A stretch of 29,920 bases of DNA from JBFMFE01 sp040752295 (GTDB lineage: Bacteria > UBP15 > UBA6099 > JBFMBQ01): NCBI GenBank assembly GCA_040752295.1, contig JBFMFE010000051.1, forward strand, positions 1 to 29,920, given 5' to 3'. A program made the translations under genes and the position numbers. The stretch's first letter is position 1; every line of letters begins with the position of its first letter. Under the pieces are notes generated by a model. That model was not told where the DNA came from and did no database searches. It worked only from the letters and a program-made list of their open reading frames with translations. Positions 22,296 to 29,247 of the stretch are shown here, one piece after another.

Positions 22296-22705
22296 CATAT
22301 CAAAGGGAGGCGGCGGATTTCTGGAAACGCGCTCTTGAAACCCTGATTGACGCAGAGCGCGCCTACTCAACCAACGGCATGGCCAGCCGCGCCTACTATT
22401 GCGCATTCTATGCCGTGTGCGCATTGCTTGCGCTGGAAGGCGTCGAATTTAAGAAGCATCAGGCTGTCGAGCAAGCCGTTCATCGGGACCTGGTTCACAC
22501 GAAACGATGGCCGGAGGAACTGGGGGCAGAATATTCCGATCTTTTCAAGTTTCGTTTGAAAGGCGATTACGGCGGGAGTATATGGGTGACCACCGATGAA
22601 GCGAGACAGGCGGTGGAATATGCCCGCCGTATTCTCAAAGCTGTCCATGAAGCACAGCCGGATATTTTTCCATTGGATACGCGGGCCGAAGACAAAAGCG
22701 ACTAA
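22292..22705 (+). CDS. HEPN-domain protein, pair 2
   Basis: A 137-residue all-helical HEPN protein. The diagnostic helix is GMASRAYYCAFYAVCALLALEG (residues ~29-50, given here as a landmark only in part: SRAYYCAFYAVCALLALEG), followed by FKKHQAVEQAVHRDLV and the WVTTDEARQAVEYARRIL C-terminal helix. An HRDLVH stretch holds Arg and His but with spacing Rx3H rather than the Rx4-6H ribonuclease motif, so nuclease activity is doubtful. It is co-translated with the MNT gene. The IS21-like relic begins 55 bp after its stop codon. Confidence 0.82.
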   Translation: MTYQREAADFWKRALETLIDAERAYSTNGMASRAYYCAFYAVCALLALEGVEFKKHQAVEQAVHRDLVHTKRWPEELGAEYSDLFKFRLKGDYGGSIWVTTDEARQAVEYARRILKAVHEAQPDIFPLDTRAEDKSD

Positions 22706-22830
22706 AATGTGCAGAAATCCTTATGTGGGTTCTAATGCGTTTTGGCTTTGTAACCGTCCTGTCAAGCGGCGGGCGTTTTTGACCCCCTTTTGGCGTCCAA
22801 AGTTGACCCCTCTGGAATGGTGGTTTTTGT

Positions 22831-22882
22831 CGTGTACGCACGCGCAACGCGTGCGCGCGCGCGGGCGCGCACACGCGCGCGA
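22831..22882. repeat. Alternating CG/CA (Z-DNA-prone) subterminal tract
   Basis: About 50 bp of almost pure alternating purine-pyrimidine sequence (CGTGTACGCACGCG..., GTGCGCGCGCGCGGGCGCGC) just inside the left end of the IS relic. The same type of sequence fills the mini-element at 10456-10652, in the matching position relative to the shared end. It contains no gene. Confidence 0.5.
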
Positions 22883-22963
22883 GGCTTGGATTCCCCGCTG
22901 ACCCACTGACTGCGTTCCCTTTTCCATCCATCATTTCCCGCTTCATGCTCTTCCCTTCCCGGC

Positions 22964-23420
22964 TCATTTCCGCGTTCCCGCCGGGCATGGGGCGTCCGGC
23001 TCTTCTGGGGGCGGTTTTTTGTCGGCCCCTCGCGTTCTTTTCCGCCCATCTCCGTCGCCTCCAAGTCTCTGGCGCAGGCGATAGCTGGTGTTTCCGGTCT
23101 CGATGATCTCGCCGTGGTGGCAGACGCGGTCAAGAAGTGCCGTGGTCATCTTTTTGTCGTGGAAGAGGGTTGTCCATTCGGCGAACGAGAGGTTGGTGGT
23201 GATGATGACCGAGGTGGTCTCGTAGAGTTTGCTCATGGCGTGAAAGAGCAACTGCGCGCCGCCCTTGCTGAACGGCAGGTAGCCCAGTTCGTCGAGCGCC
23301 ACAAGGTCGAGCCGGCACAGCTTCTTCGCCAGCGTCCCCGCCTGCCCGGCGGCCTGCTCGCGCTCGAGGTCGTTGACGAGGTCTACGGCGTTGTACCAGA
23401 GCACTCGGGCGGTGAACTCC
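22964..23420 (-). pseudogene. istB: istB 3' fragment (IS21 helper ATPase)
   Basis: The frame holds the C-terminal half of IstB: VLWYNAVDLVNDLERE, VALDELGYLPFSKGGAQLLF (Walker B region), TTNLSFAEW, DRVCHHGEIIETGNTSYRLR. The N-terminal half with the Walker A P-loop is gone. It joins directly to the istA fragment at about 23415-23420 in a different frame. After SYRLRQR the protein continues for about 35 low-complexity residues to the stop at 22964, longer than usual. IstB normally assembles on target DNA and activates the IstA transposase; this fragment cannot bind ATP. Confidence 0.8.
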
Positions 23421-24050
23421 CCCGAAAAAGTGAAACGCGCTCCGCATCGCCTCCAGCATCATCTCCTGGCGCTCAAGGGGAAAAACCTGAACAAGGAAAA
23501 ACCGGCTGTGGCACAGCCGCGCATGGGCGGCCTTCACCACCGTCTCCACACCGCCGATGAGCGCCGCCTCCCGGCTCCAGTCGAACTGCATCGCCTCGCC
23601 GGGGCTGAAAACCAGCGGGATGCACGCCGCCCGTCCCCCGTCGCCGCGTTCCGCCCGCCAGCGCTTCGCCCAGCGCCGCACACTGTCAATGGCGCCAGTG
23701 TAGCCCAGCCCCTGGAGTTGTTCGTAAAACTGTTGAGGGCTGCGGCGCAGTACAGGCAGGGGCTACAGCAACGGGAATCGGCCTGGAGCTGTTCGTAAAG
23801 TTGCTGAGGACTGCGGCGGCGCGACGCCGGAAGTTTTTCATCCTCGGACAGCATCCCCTCCAGAGCCTCCACGAAAGCCCCCAGCTTCGGGCGTGGCTGA
23901 TTTTTGCGCGGCGGGGGCGGCTCACAACCTCAACTCCACGCGCAAAACGCGCCTCACCGTGTTGCGGCTCACACACAGCCGGCGCGCAATCGTCCTGATG
24001 CCCCACCCCTCGACCGCGTACATCCTTCGAATCTCCCCTGTCTGGCTCAT
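23415..24050 (-). pseudogene. istA: istA 5' fragment (IS21 transposase)
   Basis: Starts at the ATG at 24050 (GGAG 8 nt upstream) with MSQTGEIRRMYAVEGWGIRT, a typical IstA N-terminal HTH (SRNTVRRVLR). It hits a stop at about 23922, resumes in another frame (PKLGAFVEALEGMLSEDEKL, SPQQLYEQLQ), then carries an internal 71-bp duplication (23711-23746 resembles 23782-23817) that shifts the frame again. The next segment (SVRRWAKRWRAE, FSPGEAMQFDWSREA) leads to the start of the DDE catalytic domain, which is cut off at the junction with istB. At least three lesions make it non-functional. Confidence 0.8.
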
Positions 24051-24246
24051 TGCAAGCATCTCCTGACAGCAGGTCTTTCAGCCTCCTCCGGCGGACCCCC
24101 GCCACAGCGCACGGGGGCATACTTTTACGCACAATAACATCCCTGCCTGGCGGCAGACAGGCGCCGCGAAGGCTCACTTTTACATCCGAACAGGGGGGTC
24201 AAAAAGGACGCCGCCAGGGGGTCAATTTTACGCGCCGCGCAACAGG

Positions 24247-25605
24247 TTATCTGCGCCGGCTCTTTTTGCCTTTTTTCTTTCCCGTTTTCTTCTTTCCGGG
24301 TTTTCCGTATACGGCGGAGGGGGCGGGTCGTGCCGTGCCGGAGACGCGCGCTTCGCCGGGTGTTGGAGAGACTTCCCCCGCCGCCGCCCTCGCCGGCGCG
24401 GCGGGCGCTTCCGGAGCGGCGGCGGCGGGCGCGACCCTCTCCGCCGCTTTGCCGGTCTTGAACATGTAAACCAGCGTGGCGGCGATGAATATGGACGAGT
24501 AGCCTCCGGAAAGTATCCCGATCCCCATGCCGGTGGCGAAATCCTTCAGCGAAGCGCCCCCGAAAAGCACTATCGAGGCGATGGGCAGGAGCGTCGTCAC
24601 CATCGTGTTTATCGAACGCGCCATCGTCTCCCACAGACTGCGGTTCATCACAACGTCCAGAGGCTCCCTCTTGTATTTCTTCCGGTTCTCGCGTATCCGG
24701 TCGAATATCACTATCGTGTCGTTGATCGAGTAGCCGAACACGGTGAGTATGACCGCCACCGTCGCGCTGTTGACCTCGAGATGGAGAATCGAGTAGAACC
24801 CGACCGTGATCATGCAGTCGTGGAAAAGGGCGATTATCCCCGCCACGGCGTACCAGAACTCGAAACGGAGCGTAACGTAGATCAGTATGCCCGCCATGGC
24901 GAGCACGAGCGTGAACGCCGCGCGCCGCAGAAGCTCCCTGCCGAAGACGGGGTCAACCTTGTCCTCGCTCAGAAACTGCCTGTGCCCGCCGAAGTTCGTG
25001 AACAGGACCCGCGCCGCGTCCTTCAGCCGCTTGCCCTCTCTCAACTCACCCTTCAGACGGAGAACCGCGCGGTAGCGGCTCTCTTCGCCCTCTTCGCCCT
25101 CGAGTTCCTTCACTTTCACGATTTCCACGAGCGACGGGTCAATCCCCTCGCCCGCGAGCGCCTTTCGGACGTCGGCGCGCGTGAGTTTCCTTTCGATCCC
25201 CTCCAGCGCCAGCCGGTCGGGGTCGAGCTTCGTGAATTCGACTGCGAGGGCGACCCGCAGGGCGTATATGCCCTCGGCGAGCGCCTTCGCCTTGTCCTCT
25301 TCCTTATCGGCGTCGTAATCCACCGTTCGGAGAATGAATTCCCTGCCGCCGGCGAGCAGCTGCACAGGATTGTGCTTGATGATCGCGAATTCGGGGCGCC
25401 GTAGGACCCTTTCCACGTCCGAGGTTCTCACCTTCACGTCCGTCCTGTACCGGATTATCCGTCCGCCGGTGAAGTCCACCCCGACGTTGAGCCGGCGGGT
25501 CGCGAGCGAGCCTGCCCCGGCGAGGATGACGGCGAGCGACACCGCGAACCAAAGCGGGCGGGACTTGATTATGTCGAACCTGATCAGTCTGTCGCCCCGA
25601 TACAC
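24247..25605 (-). CDS. secF: Protein translocase subunit SecF with long basic C-terminal tail
   Basis: 452 residues from a GTG at 25605 with GGGGTGAG upstream; 4 bp after the secD stop. SecF works with SecD at SecYEG to pull proteins across the inner membrane using the proton gradient. Signatures: LNVGVDFTGGRIIRYRT in the N-terminus, six membrane helices, FGYSINDTIVIFDRIRENRKKY, and NRSLWETMARSINT. After the last helix (about residue 390) there is an extra ~60-residue Ala/Pro-rich linker ending in a Lys/Arg block (KPGKKKTGKKKGKKSRRR). With the standard topology this tail lies in the cytoplasm. The periplasmic domain also has an acidic ELEGEEGEES loop. The IS relic ends two bases after the stop, so any native downstream sequence has been displaced. 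Confidence 0.93.
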   Translation of the reverse strand: MYRGDRLIRFDIIKSRPLWFAVSLAVILAGAGSLATRRLNVGVDFTGGRIIRYRTDVKVRTSDVERVLRRPEFAIIKHNPVQLLAGGREFILRTVDYDADKEEDKAKALAEGIYALRVALAVEFTKLDPDRLALEGIERKLTRADVRKALAGEGIDPSLVEIVKVKELEGEEGEESRYRAVLRLKGELREGKRLKDAARVLFTNFGGHRQFLSEDKVDPVFGRELLRRAAFTLVLAMAGILIYVTLRFEFWYAVAGIIALFHDCMITVGFYSILHLEVNSATVAVILTVFGYSINDTIVIFDRIRENRKKYKREPLDVVMNRSLWETMARSINTMVTTLLPIASIVLFGGASLKDFATGMGIGILSGGYSSIFIAATLVYMFKTGKAAERVAPAAAAPEAPAAPARAAAGEVSPTPGEARVSGTARPAPSAVYGKPGKKKTGKKKGKKSRRR

Positions 25606-25609
25606 GCTC

Positions 25610-26920
25610 TCACCCCGGCGCGCGGACGCCTTCGGACGAGCGCCCGGCGCGCTGTTTCACGCCGTACAGGCTCAGCGACTGCGCGCCGCGCATGCTCGTG
25701 ACCACCGCAAACAGCACCCTCGATATCATGATGGCTGAAAACATGCTCACCAGTATTCCCAGGCTCAGCGTCACGGCGAAACCGCGGATGGGACCGGTGC
25801 CGAGCGCGTACAGCACGGCGGTGGCAATCAGCGTCGTGACGTTCGAGTCCAAAATCGCAGTGAAAGCCCGCGAAAATCCCGCCTCAAGCCCAGCTTTGAG
25901 CGTCTTTCCCCACCTCAATTCCTCCCTCATTCGCTCTATTATGAGTATGTTCGCGTCCACCGCCATCCCGATGGACAGTATGAACCCTGCGATGCCGGGC
26001 AGCGTCAGCGTCGCGTTGAACATTGACAGCAAACCGAAAAGAAGCAGGACGTAAAACATCAAAGCGACGTCGGCGACGACGCCCGGCAGGCGGTAGTAAG
26101 CGATCATGAACGCGAGCACAAGGCACACGCCCACCACGCCCGCGTGAAGGCTTCTGCGGATGGAATCGGCGCCGAGCGTCGGGCTGACGGCGTCCTTCTG
26201 GGCGATGCGCACCTCGAGCGGAAGCCGCCCCGCGTTCAGTATCGCCACCAGTTCCTGGATTTCCTCCCTGCTGAAACTGCCCTCGATTATGCCCGTCCCG
26301 CCGAATATGACCGACTTTATACGCGGACAGGAAATCACCCTGCCGTCGAGAACAATCGCAAGGTACTTCTCCAGGTTCCGCTTCGTGAACGTCTCGAAAA
26401 GCTCCGCGCCGCGCCTCTTCAGCTCGAAATTAACAGCGGGACGCCCCAGGTTGTCGAACCCCGCCGAGGCGGCCTTCAGCTCCTTGCCCGTGAACAGCAC
26501 CCTGCGGTCCGCCGGCAGTTCATCGCCCTGCTCGTAACTCTTCCCCCGCGTGTCCACGAACTCGAGCACGCCCCTCTCCCCAATGAGACGCTCCACCTTC
26601 TCGGGGTCCCTCTCGCCCGGAATCTCGATGTTCACCCACCTCGCGCCCTGCCTCTGAATTGCGATCTCCCTCACGCCTTCGGGGTCGAGACGGTTGCGCA
26701 TGACGGTGATGACGCCCCTCACGTTTTCCTCGTTCACGGGCGTCTCCTTCGTGGGAAGGCACTCGAGCAGTATGTGAACCCCGCCCCGGAGGTCAAGACC
26801 GAGGTTGATGGGTCCCAGGGGGTCGGTCCGCCACCGCCAGCCTATCCACGCGGCGCACGCTGAAACCACCACCGCGATGAGAACCGCCTGCCAGGCAATC
26901 TGCTTTTTCATGAGCTTCAT
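25610..26920 (-). CDS. secD: Protein translocase subunit SecD
   Basis: 436 residues. One N-terminal membrane helix (about 9-27), then LGLDLRGGVHILLE, a reduced P1 periplasmic domain (NRLDPEGVREIAIQRQG, LEFVDTRG), and the C-terminal five-helix bundle with GADSIRRSLHAG, AGFILSIGMAVDANILIIERMREEL and AFTAILDSNVTTLIATAVLY, where the conserved Asp of the proton path is found. It is shorter than E. coli SecD (615 residues), with most of the loss in the periplasmic region, as in many non-proteobacterial lineages. It precedes secF by 4 bp in the usual order. A second in-frame ATG nine bases in (26911) is possible. A promoter lies at 26960-26988. Confidence 0.94.
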   Translation of the reverse strand: MKLMKKQIAWQAVLIAVVVSACAAWIGWRWRTDPLGPINLGLDLRGGVHILLECLPTKETPVNEENVRGVITVMRNRLDPEGVREIAIQRQGARWVNIEIPGERDPEKVERLIGERGVLEFVDTRGKSYEQGDELPADRRVLFTGKELKAASAGFDNLGRPAVNFELKRRGAELFETFTKRNLEKYLAIVLDGRVISCPRIKSVIFGGTGIIEGSFSREEIQELVAILNAGRLPLEVRIAQKDAVSPTLGADSIRRSLHAGVVGVCLVLAFMIAYYRLPGVVADVALMFYVLLLFGLLSMFNATLTLPGIAGFILSIGMAVDANILIIERMREELRWGKTLKAGLEAGFSRAFTAILDSNVTTLIATAVLYALGTGPIRGFAVTLSLGILVSMFSAIMISRVLFAVVTSMRGAQSLSLYGVKQRAGRSSEGVRAPG

Positions 26921-26959
26921 TACCGGGGACAGCCTGAGTCCCGCGGAAAACCGCGCAAC

Positions 26960-26988
26960 ATTTTAGTACAACATCCATGTCCGCGCAA
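26960..26988 (-). promoter_or_regulatory. Promoter of secDF
   Basis: On the minus strand TTGCGC (26988-26983), 17-nt spacer and TAAAAT (26965-26960). The predicted start near 26953 leaves a leader of about 33 nt before the secD ATG. Confidence 0.55.
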
Positions 26989-27097
26989 TAGTATCGAGCA
27001 AACAAATCCGGAAAGTAATCCCGGCAACAAACATATGCCGACAAACCTGACGGGTTTTTCCACGACCAAACTGTTTTTTATTGATACAGCGGCGGGG

Positions 27098-27222
27098 GGC
27101 TGTTGATGGGGTCTTTTTTGTCATTCCCGCGCAAGCACGTCCTCGCGGAGGCGGGAGCGGCAATACATCATTCCCCTTTGTGCCCTTCGCGCCTTTGCGG
27201 TGAATAGTTTGTTTTTCAACCT
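27098..27222 (-). repeat. Inverted-repeat element, copy 2 (shorter)
   Basis: Read on the minus strand it starts GGTTGAAAAACAAA, contains ATTCACCGCAAAGGCGCGAAGG and CTCCCGCCTCCGCGAGGACG, and ends CGGGAATGACAAAAAA then a GGCTGTTGA end. This matches copy 1 at 14923-15105 except for one missing CTCCCGC...GGAA unit. The 710-bp gap between secD and the regulator gene (26921-27630) contains this element, two promoters and AT-rich sequence, with no credible gene. Confidence 0.6.
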
Positions 27223-27545
27223 CCCCGCGGGAAACGTTTTACACATCATGCAACCTACCCCCGTCTGAATACGATAGTCTTGTCCCACTATGGATTTCGC
27301 AGGATTCCGATTTGTCAATCGCAATGACGAGTGTGTATTTATTTACCACAATAGTAACATTATTGTTTCCCTATATTTGTTTTTATTCAATTTTGTGCAT
27401 AGTATCATTATAAATATGAGACGCCAAAGAGACTGCTCTCGTCTCAGAGTCCGTTTGCGGTATTTAAACAGAGGTGATTCAAGCAACATGTATATTGCCG
27501 TATGAAACACGCTTGATTTAATCAAACAAAAATGTCTAAGACCAG

Positions 27546-27574
27546 TTTACATGAAACGATTTTGTCTTTAGAAT
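27546..27574 (+). promoter_or_regulatory. Promoter of the sigma-54 activator gene
   Basis: TTTACA (27546-27551), exact 17-nt spacer and TAGAAT (27569-27574). Predicted start near 27581, leader about 50 nt. Weaker promoter-like pairs lie further upstream in the AT-rich stretch (27377-27414: TTGTTT-17-TAGTAT and TTCAAT-17-TATAAA). Confidence 0.6.
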
Positions 27575-27630
27575 ACTCCGTACGTGTGGATTTCAACGAA
27601 ACTTTGCCGATTCGGGGCGGGTGATGCGTC

Positions 27631-29238
27631 ATGAATGGAGAAACGAGAGTGTATTCCGACTACGAAAGAAAGCTCAAGGAACTTGAGGTGATGCACGGCG
27701 TGGCAAAACTTTTGAGTTCGAAAACCGACCTTAAGGAAATGCTGAAGGACATCCTTGAGCTTCTTTCGAGGGAAATGGGCATGAGCCGCGGGATGATAAC
27801 CCTTCTGCTTCGTGAGTTTCACGAGGCGCAGCTCGACATAGCCCCGGGAATGGACGATGAGGCGATCCAGAAAATACGTTACGGTGTCGGGGAGGGCGTT
27901 ACGGGGCAGGTAGTGGCAACGGGCAGACCGATGGCGATCCCGAAGCTCGACGAGGCGCCCCTTTTTCTCGACCGCACGGGCGCGAGAAAGGAAGTGGACC
28001 GCTCGCGCCTCGCCTTCATATGCGTCCCGATAAAGCACGGCGACGACGTCGTCGGCGCGCTTTCGGTGGACACGGTCGCCGTGGAAAAGCTCGACCTGGA
28101 CGACGAGGTGAAATTCCTCGGCGCCGTCGCCGATATGATCGCCCGGAGCGTCGAGGTGAGGCGCGAGGAAGAGGAAGCGAGAGAACGGCTCGAGAGGGAG
28201 AACCTGAGGCTCAGAAAACAGCTCGAGCAGGTCTCGCATCCCGAGAACATCGTCGGCAACTCGAAGGGGATGCAGGAAGTGTACATGCTGATAAGCCAGG
28301 TGTCGGACACCGGCACGACGGTGCTGATAACGGGCGAGACGGGCACGGGGAAGGAGCTTGTGGCGTCGGCGATACACTACGCCAGCCCCCGCCGGAACGG
28401 ACCCTTTGTGCGCGTCAACTGCGCGGCGCTGCCCGAGACCCTGCTCGAAAACGAGCTGTTCGGTCATGAAAAGGGGGCTTTCACCGGAGCGTCCGGAAGG
28501 TACGCGGGGCGGTTCGAAGCCGCCAACGGAGGCACGATTTTCCTCGACGAGATAGGCGATCTGAGTCTCTCGGCGCAGGTCAGGCTCCTTCGCATACTCC
28601 AGGAAAAGGAATTCGAGCGCATCGGCGGGCTTTCCCCCGTCAGGGTCAACGTGCGTGTGATCGCCGCCACCAACCGGAATCTCGAGGAATCGGTGCTCAA
28701 CGGGCAGTTCAGGGTGGACCTGTTCTACCGCCTGAACGTCTTTCCGATCCACGTGCCGCCGCTGAGGGAGCGCGGTGCGGACATAATGCTTTTAGCTGAT
28801 TATTTCGTCCAGAAATACTCCGGGGAACTGGGCAAGAAGATCACGCGGATATGCTCTCCGGCGATAGACGCGCTCATGTCATATCACTGGCCTGGGAACG
28901 TCCGCGAACTCGAAAACTGCATAGAGCGCGCGGTGCTTCTCAGTTCGGACGGCGTCATCCACGCGCACAACCTGCCGCCGTCGCTCCAGTTGAAAAGCAG
29001 GGGCGTGGAGGCAGTCAGGGGCGGGTCGCTCGAGAAGCTCGTCGCCGCCTACGAGCGCGAGCTTATCGAGGAGGCGCTCAAGTACACCGGCGGCAACCAG
29101 TCGCAGGCGGCGCGGCAGCTGGGAACGACGAAGCGGATAATTCAGTACAAGGTAAAGAAGTACGGAATTGACTGCTCGTGGTACAAGGAAAAAAAGCCGT
29201 GGGTTTCGTCGCGCGCCGCGGAGGAACCGCCGGACTGA
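27631..29238 (+). CDS. Sigma-54-dependent transcriptional activator, NifA-like (GAF-AAA+-Fis HTH)
   Basis: 535 residues. An N-terminal GAF sensor domain (about 15-190, with GVGEGVTGQVVATGRP) is joined by a charged coiled-coil linker (REEEEARERLERENLRLR) to an AAA+ domain: Walker A GETGTGKE at 235-242, the sigma-54-contacting GAFTGA at 282-287, Walker B Asp306-Glu307 in IFLDEIGD, and FRVDLFYRLNVFPIHVPPLRER. The C-terminus has a Fis-type HTH (GGNQSQAARQLGTTKRIIQYKVKKYGI, residues ~489-515). This is the NifA layout, but the HTH fit is shared by other GAF activators, so nitrogen fixation is not implied. A GGGTGA Shine-Dalgarno is about 8 nt upstream. It is convergent with a histidine kinase gene 9 bp away. 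Which ligand the GAF domain senses is unknown. Confidence 0.9.
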   Translation: MNGETRVYSDYERKLKELEVMHGVAKLLSSKTDLKEMLKDILELLSREMGMSRGMITLLLREFHEAQLDIAPGMDDEAIQKIRYGVGEGVTGQVVATGRPMAIPKLDEAPLFLDRTGARKEVDRSRLAFICVPIKHGDDVVGALSVDTVAVEKLDLDDEVKFLGAVADMIARSVEVRREEEEARERLERENLRLRKQLEQVSHPENIVGNSKGMQEVYMLISQVSDTGTTVLITGETGTGKELVASAIHYASPRRNGPFVRVNCAALPETLLENELFGHEKGAFTGASGRYAGRFEAANGGTIFLDEIGDLSLSAQVRLLRILQEKEFERIGGLSPVRVNVRVIAATNRNLEESVLNGQFRVDLFYRLNVFPIHVPPLRERGADIMLLADYFVQKYSGELGKKITRICSPAIDALMSYHWPGNVRELENCIERAVLLSSDGVIHAHNLPPSLQLKSRGVEAVRGGSLEKLVAAYERELIEEALKYTGGNQSQAARQLGTTKRIIQYKVKKYGIDCSWYKEKKPWVSSRAAEEPPD

Positions 29239-29247
29239 GCCGACCGT

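Larger units (their letters stand above)
22760..24244 (-). mobile_element. Decayed IS21-family element
   Basis: About 1.49 kb. The ends are imperfect inverted repeats: TGTCAAGCGGCG...GACCCCC from 22760 and, on the other strand, TGTTGCGCGGCG...GACCCCC from 24244 (19 of 28 positions equal). A second subterminal GGCGTCC...TTGACCCC block lies inside each end, as is typical of IS21. Between them are remnants of istA and istB on the minus strand with a large internal deletion. Flanking bases do not show a clear target duplication. No intact transposase or helper ATPase remains, so the element cannot move itself. Confidence 0.8.

Noticed and set aside
20945..24244. An integrative element with att sites from the tRNA to the IS relic.
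   Set aside because: No integrase gene and no duplicated tRNA end were found, so only a general accessory island is proposed.
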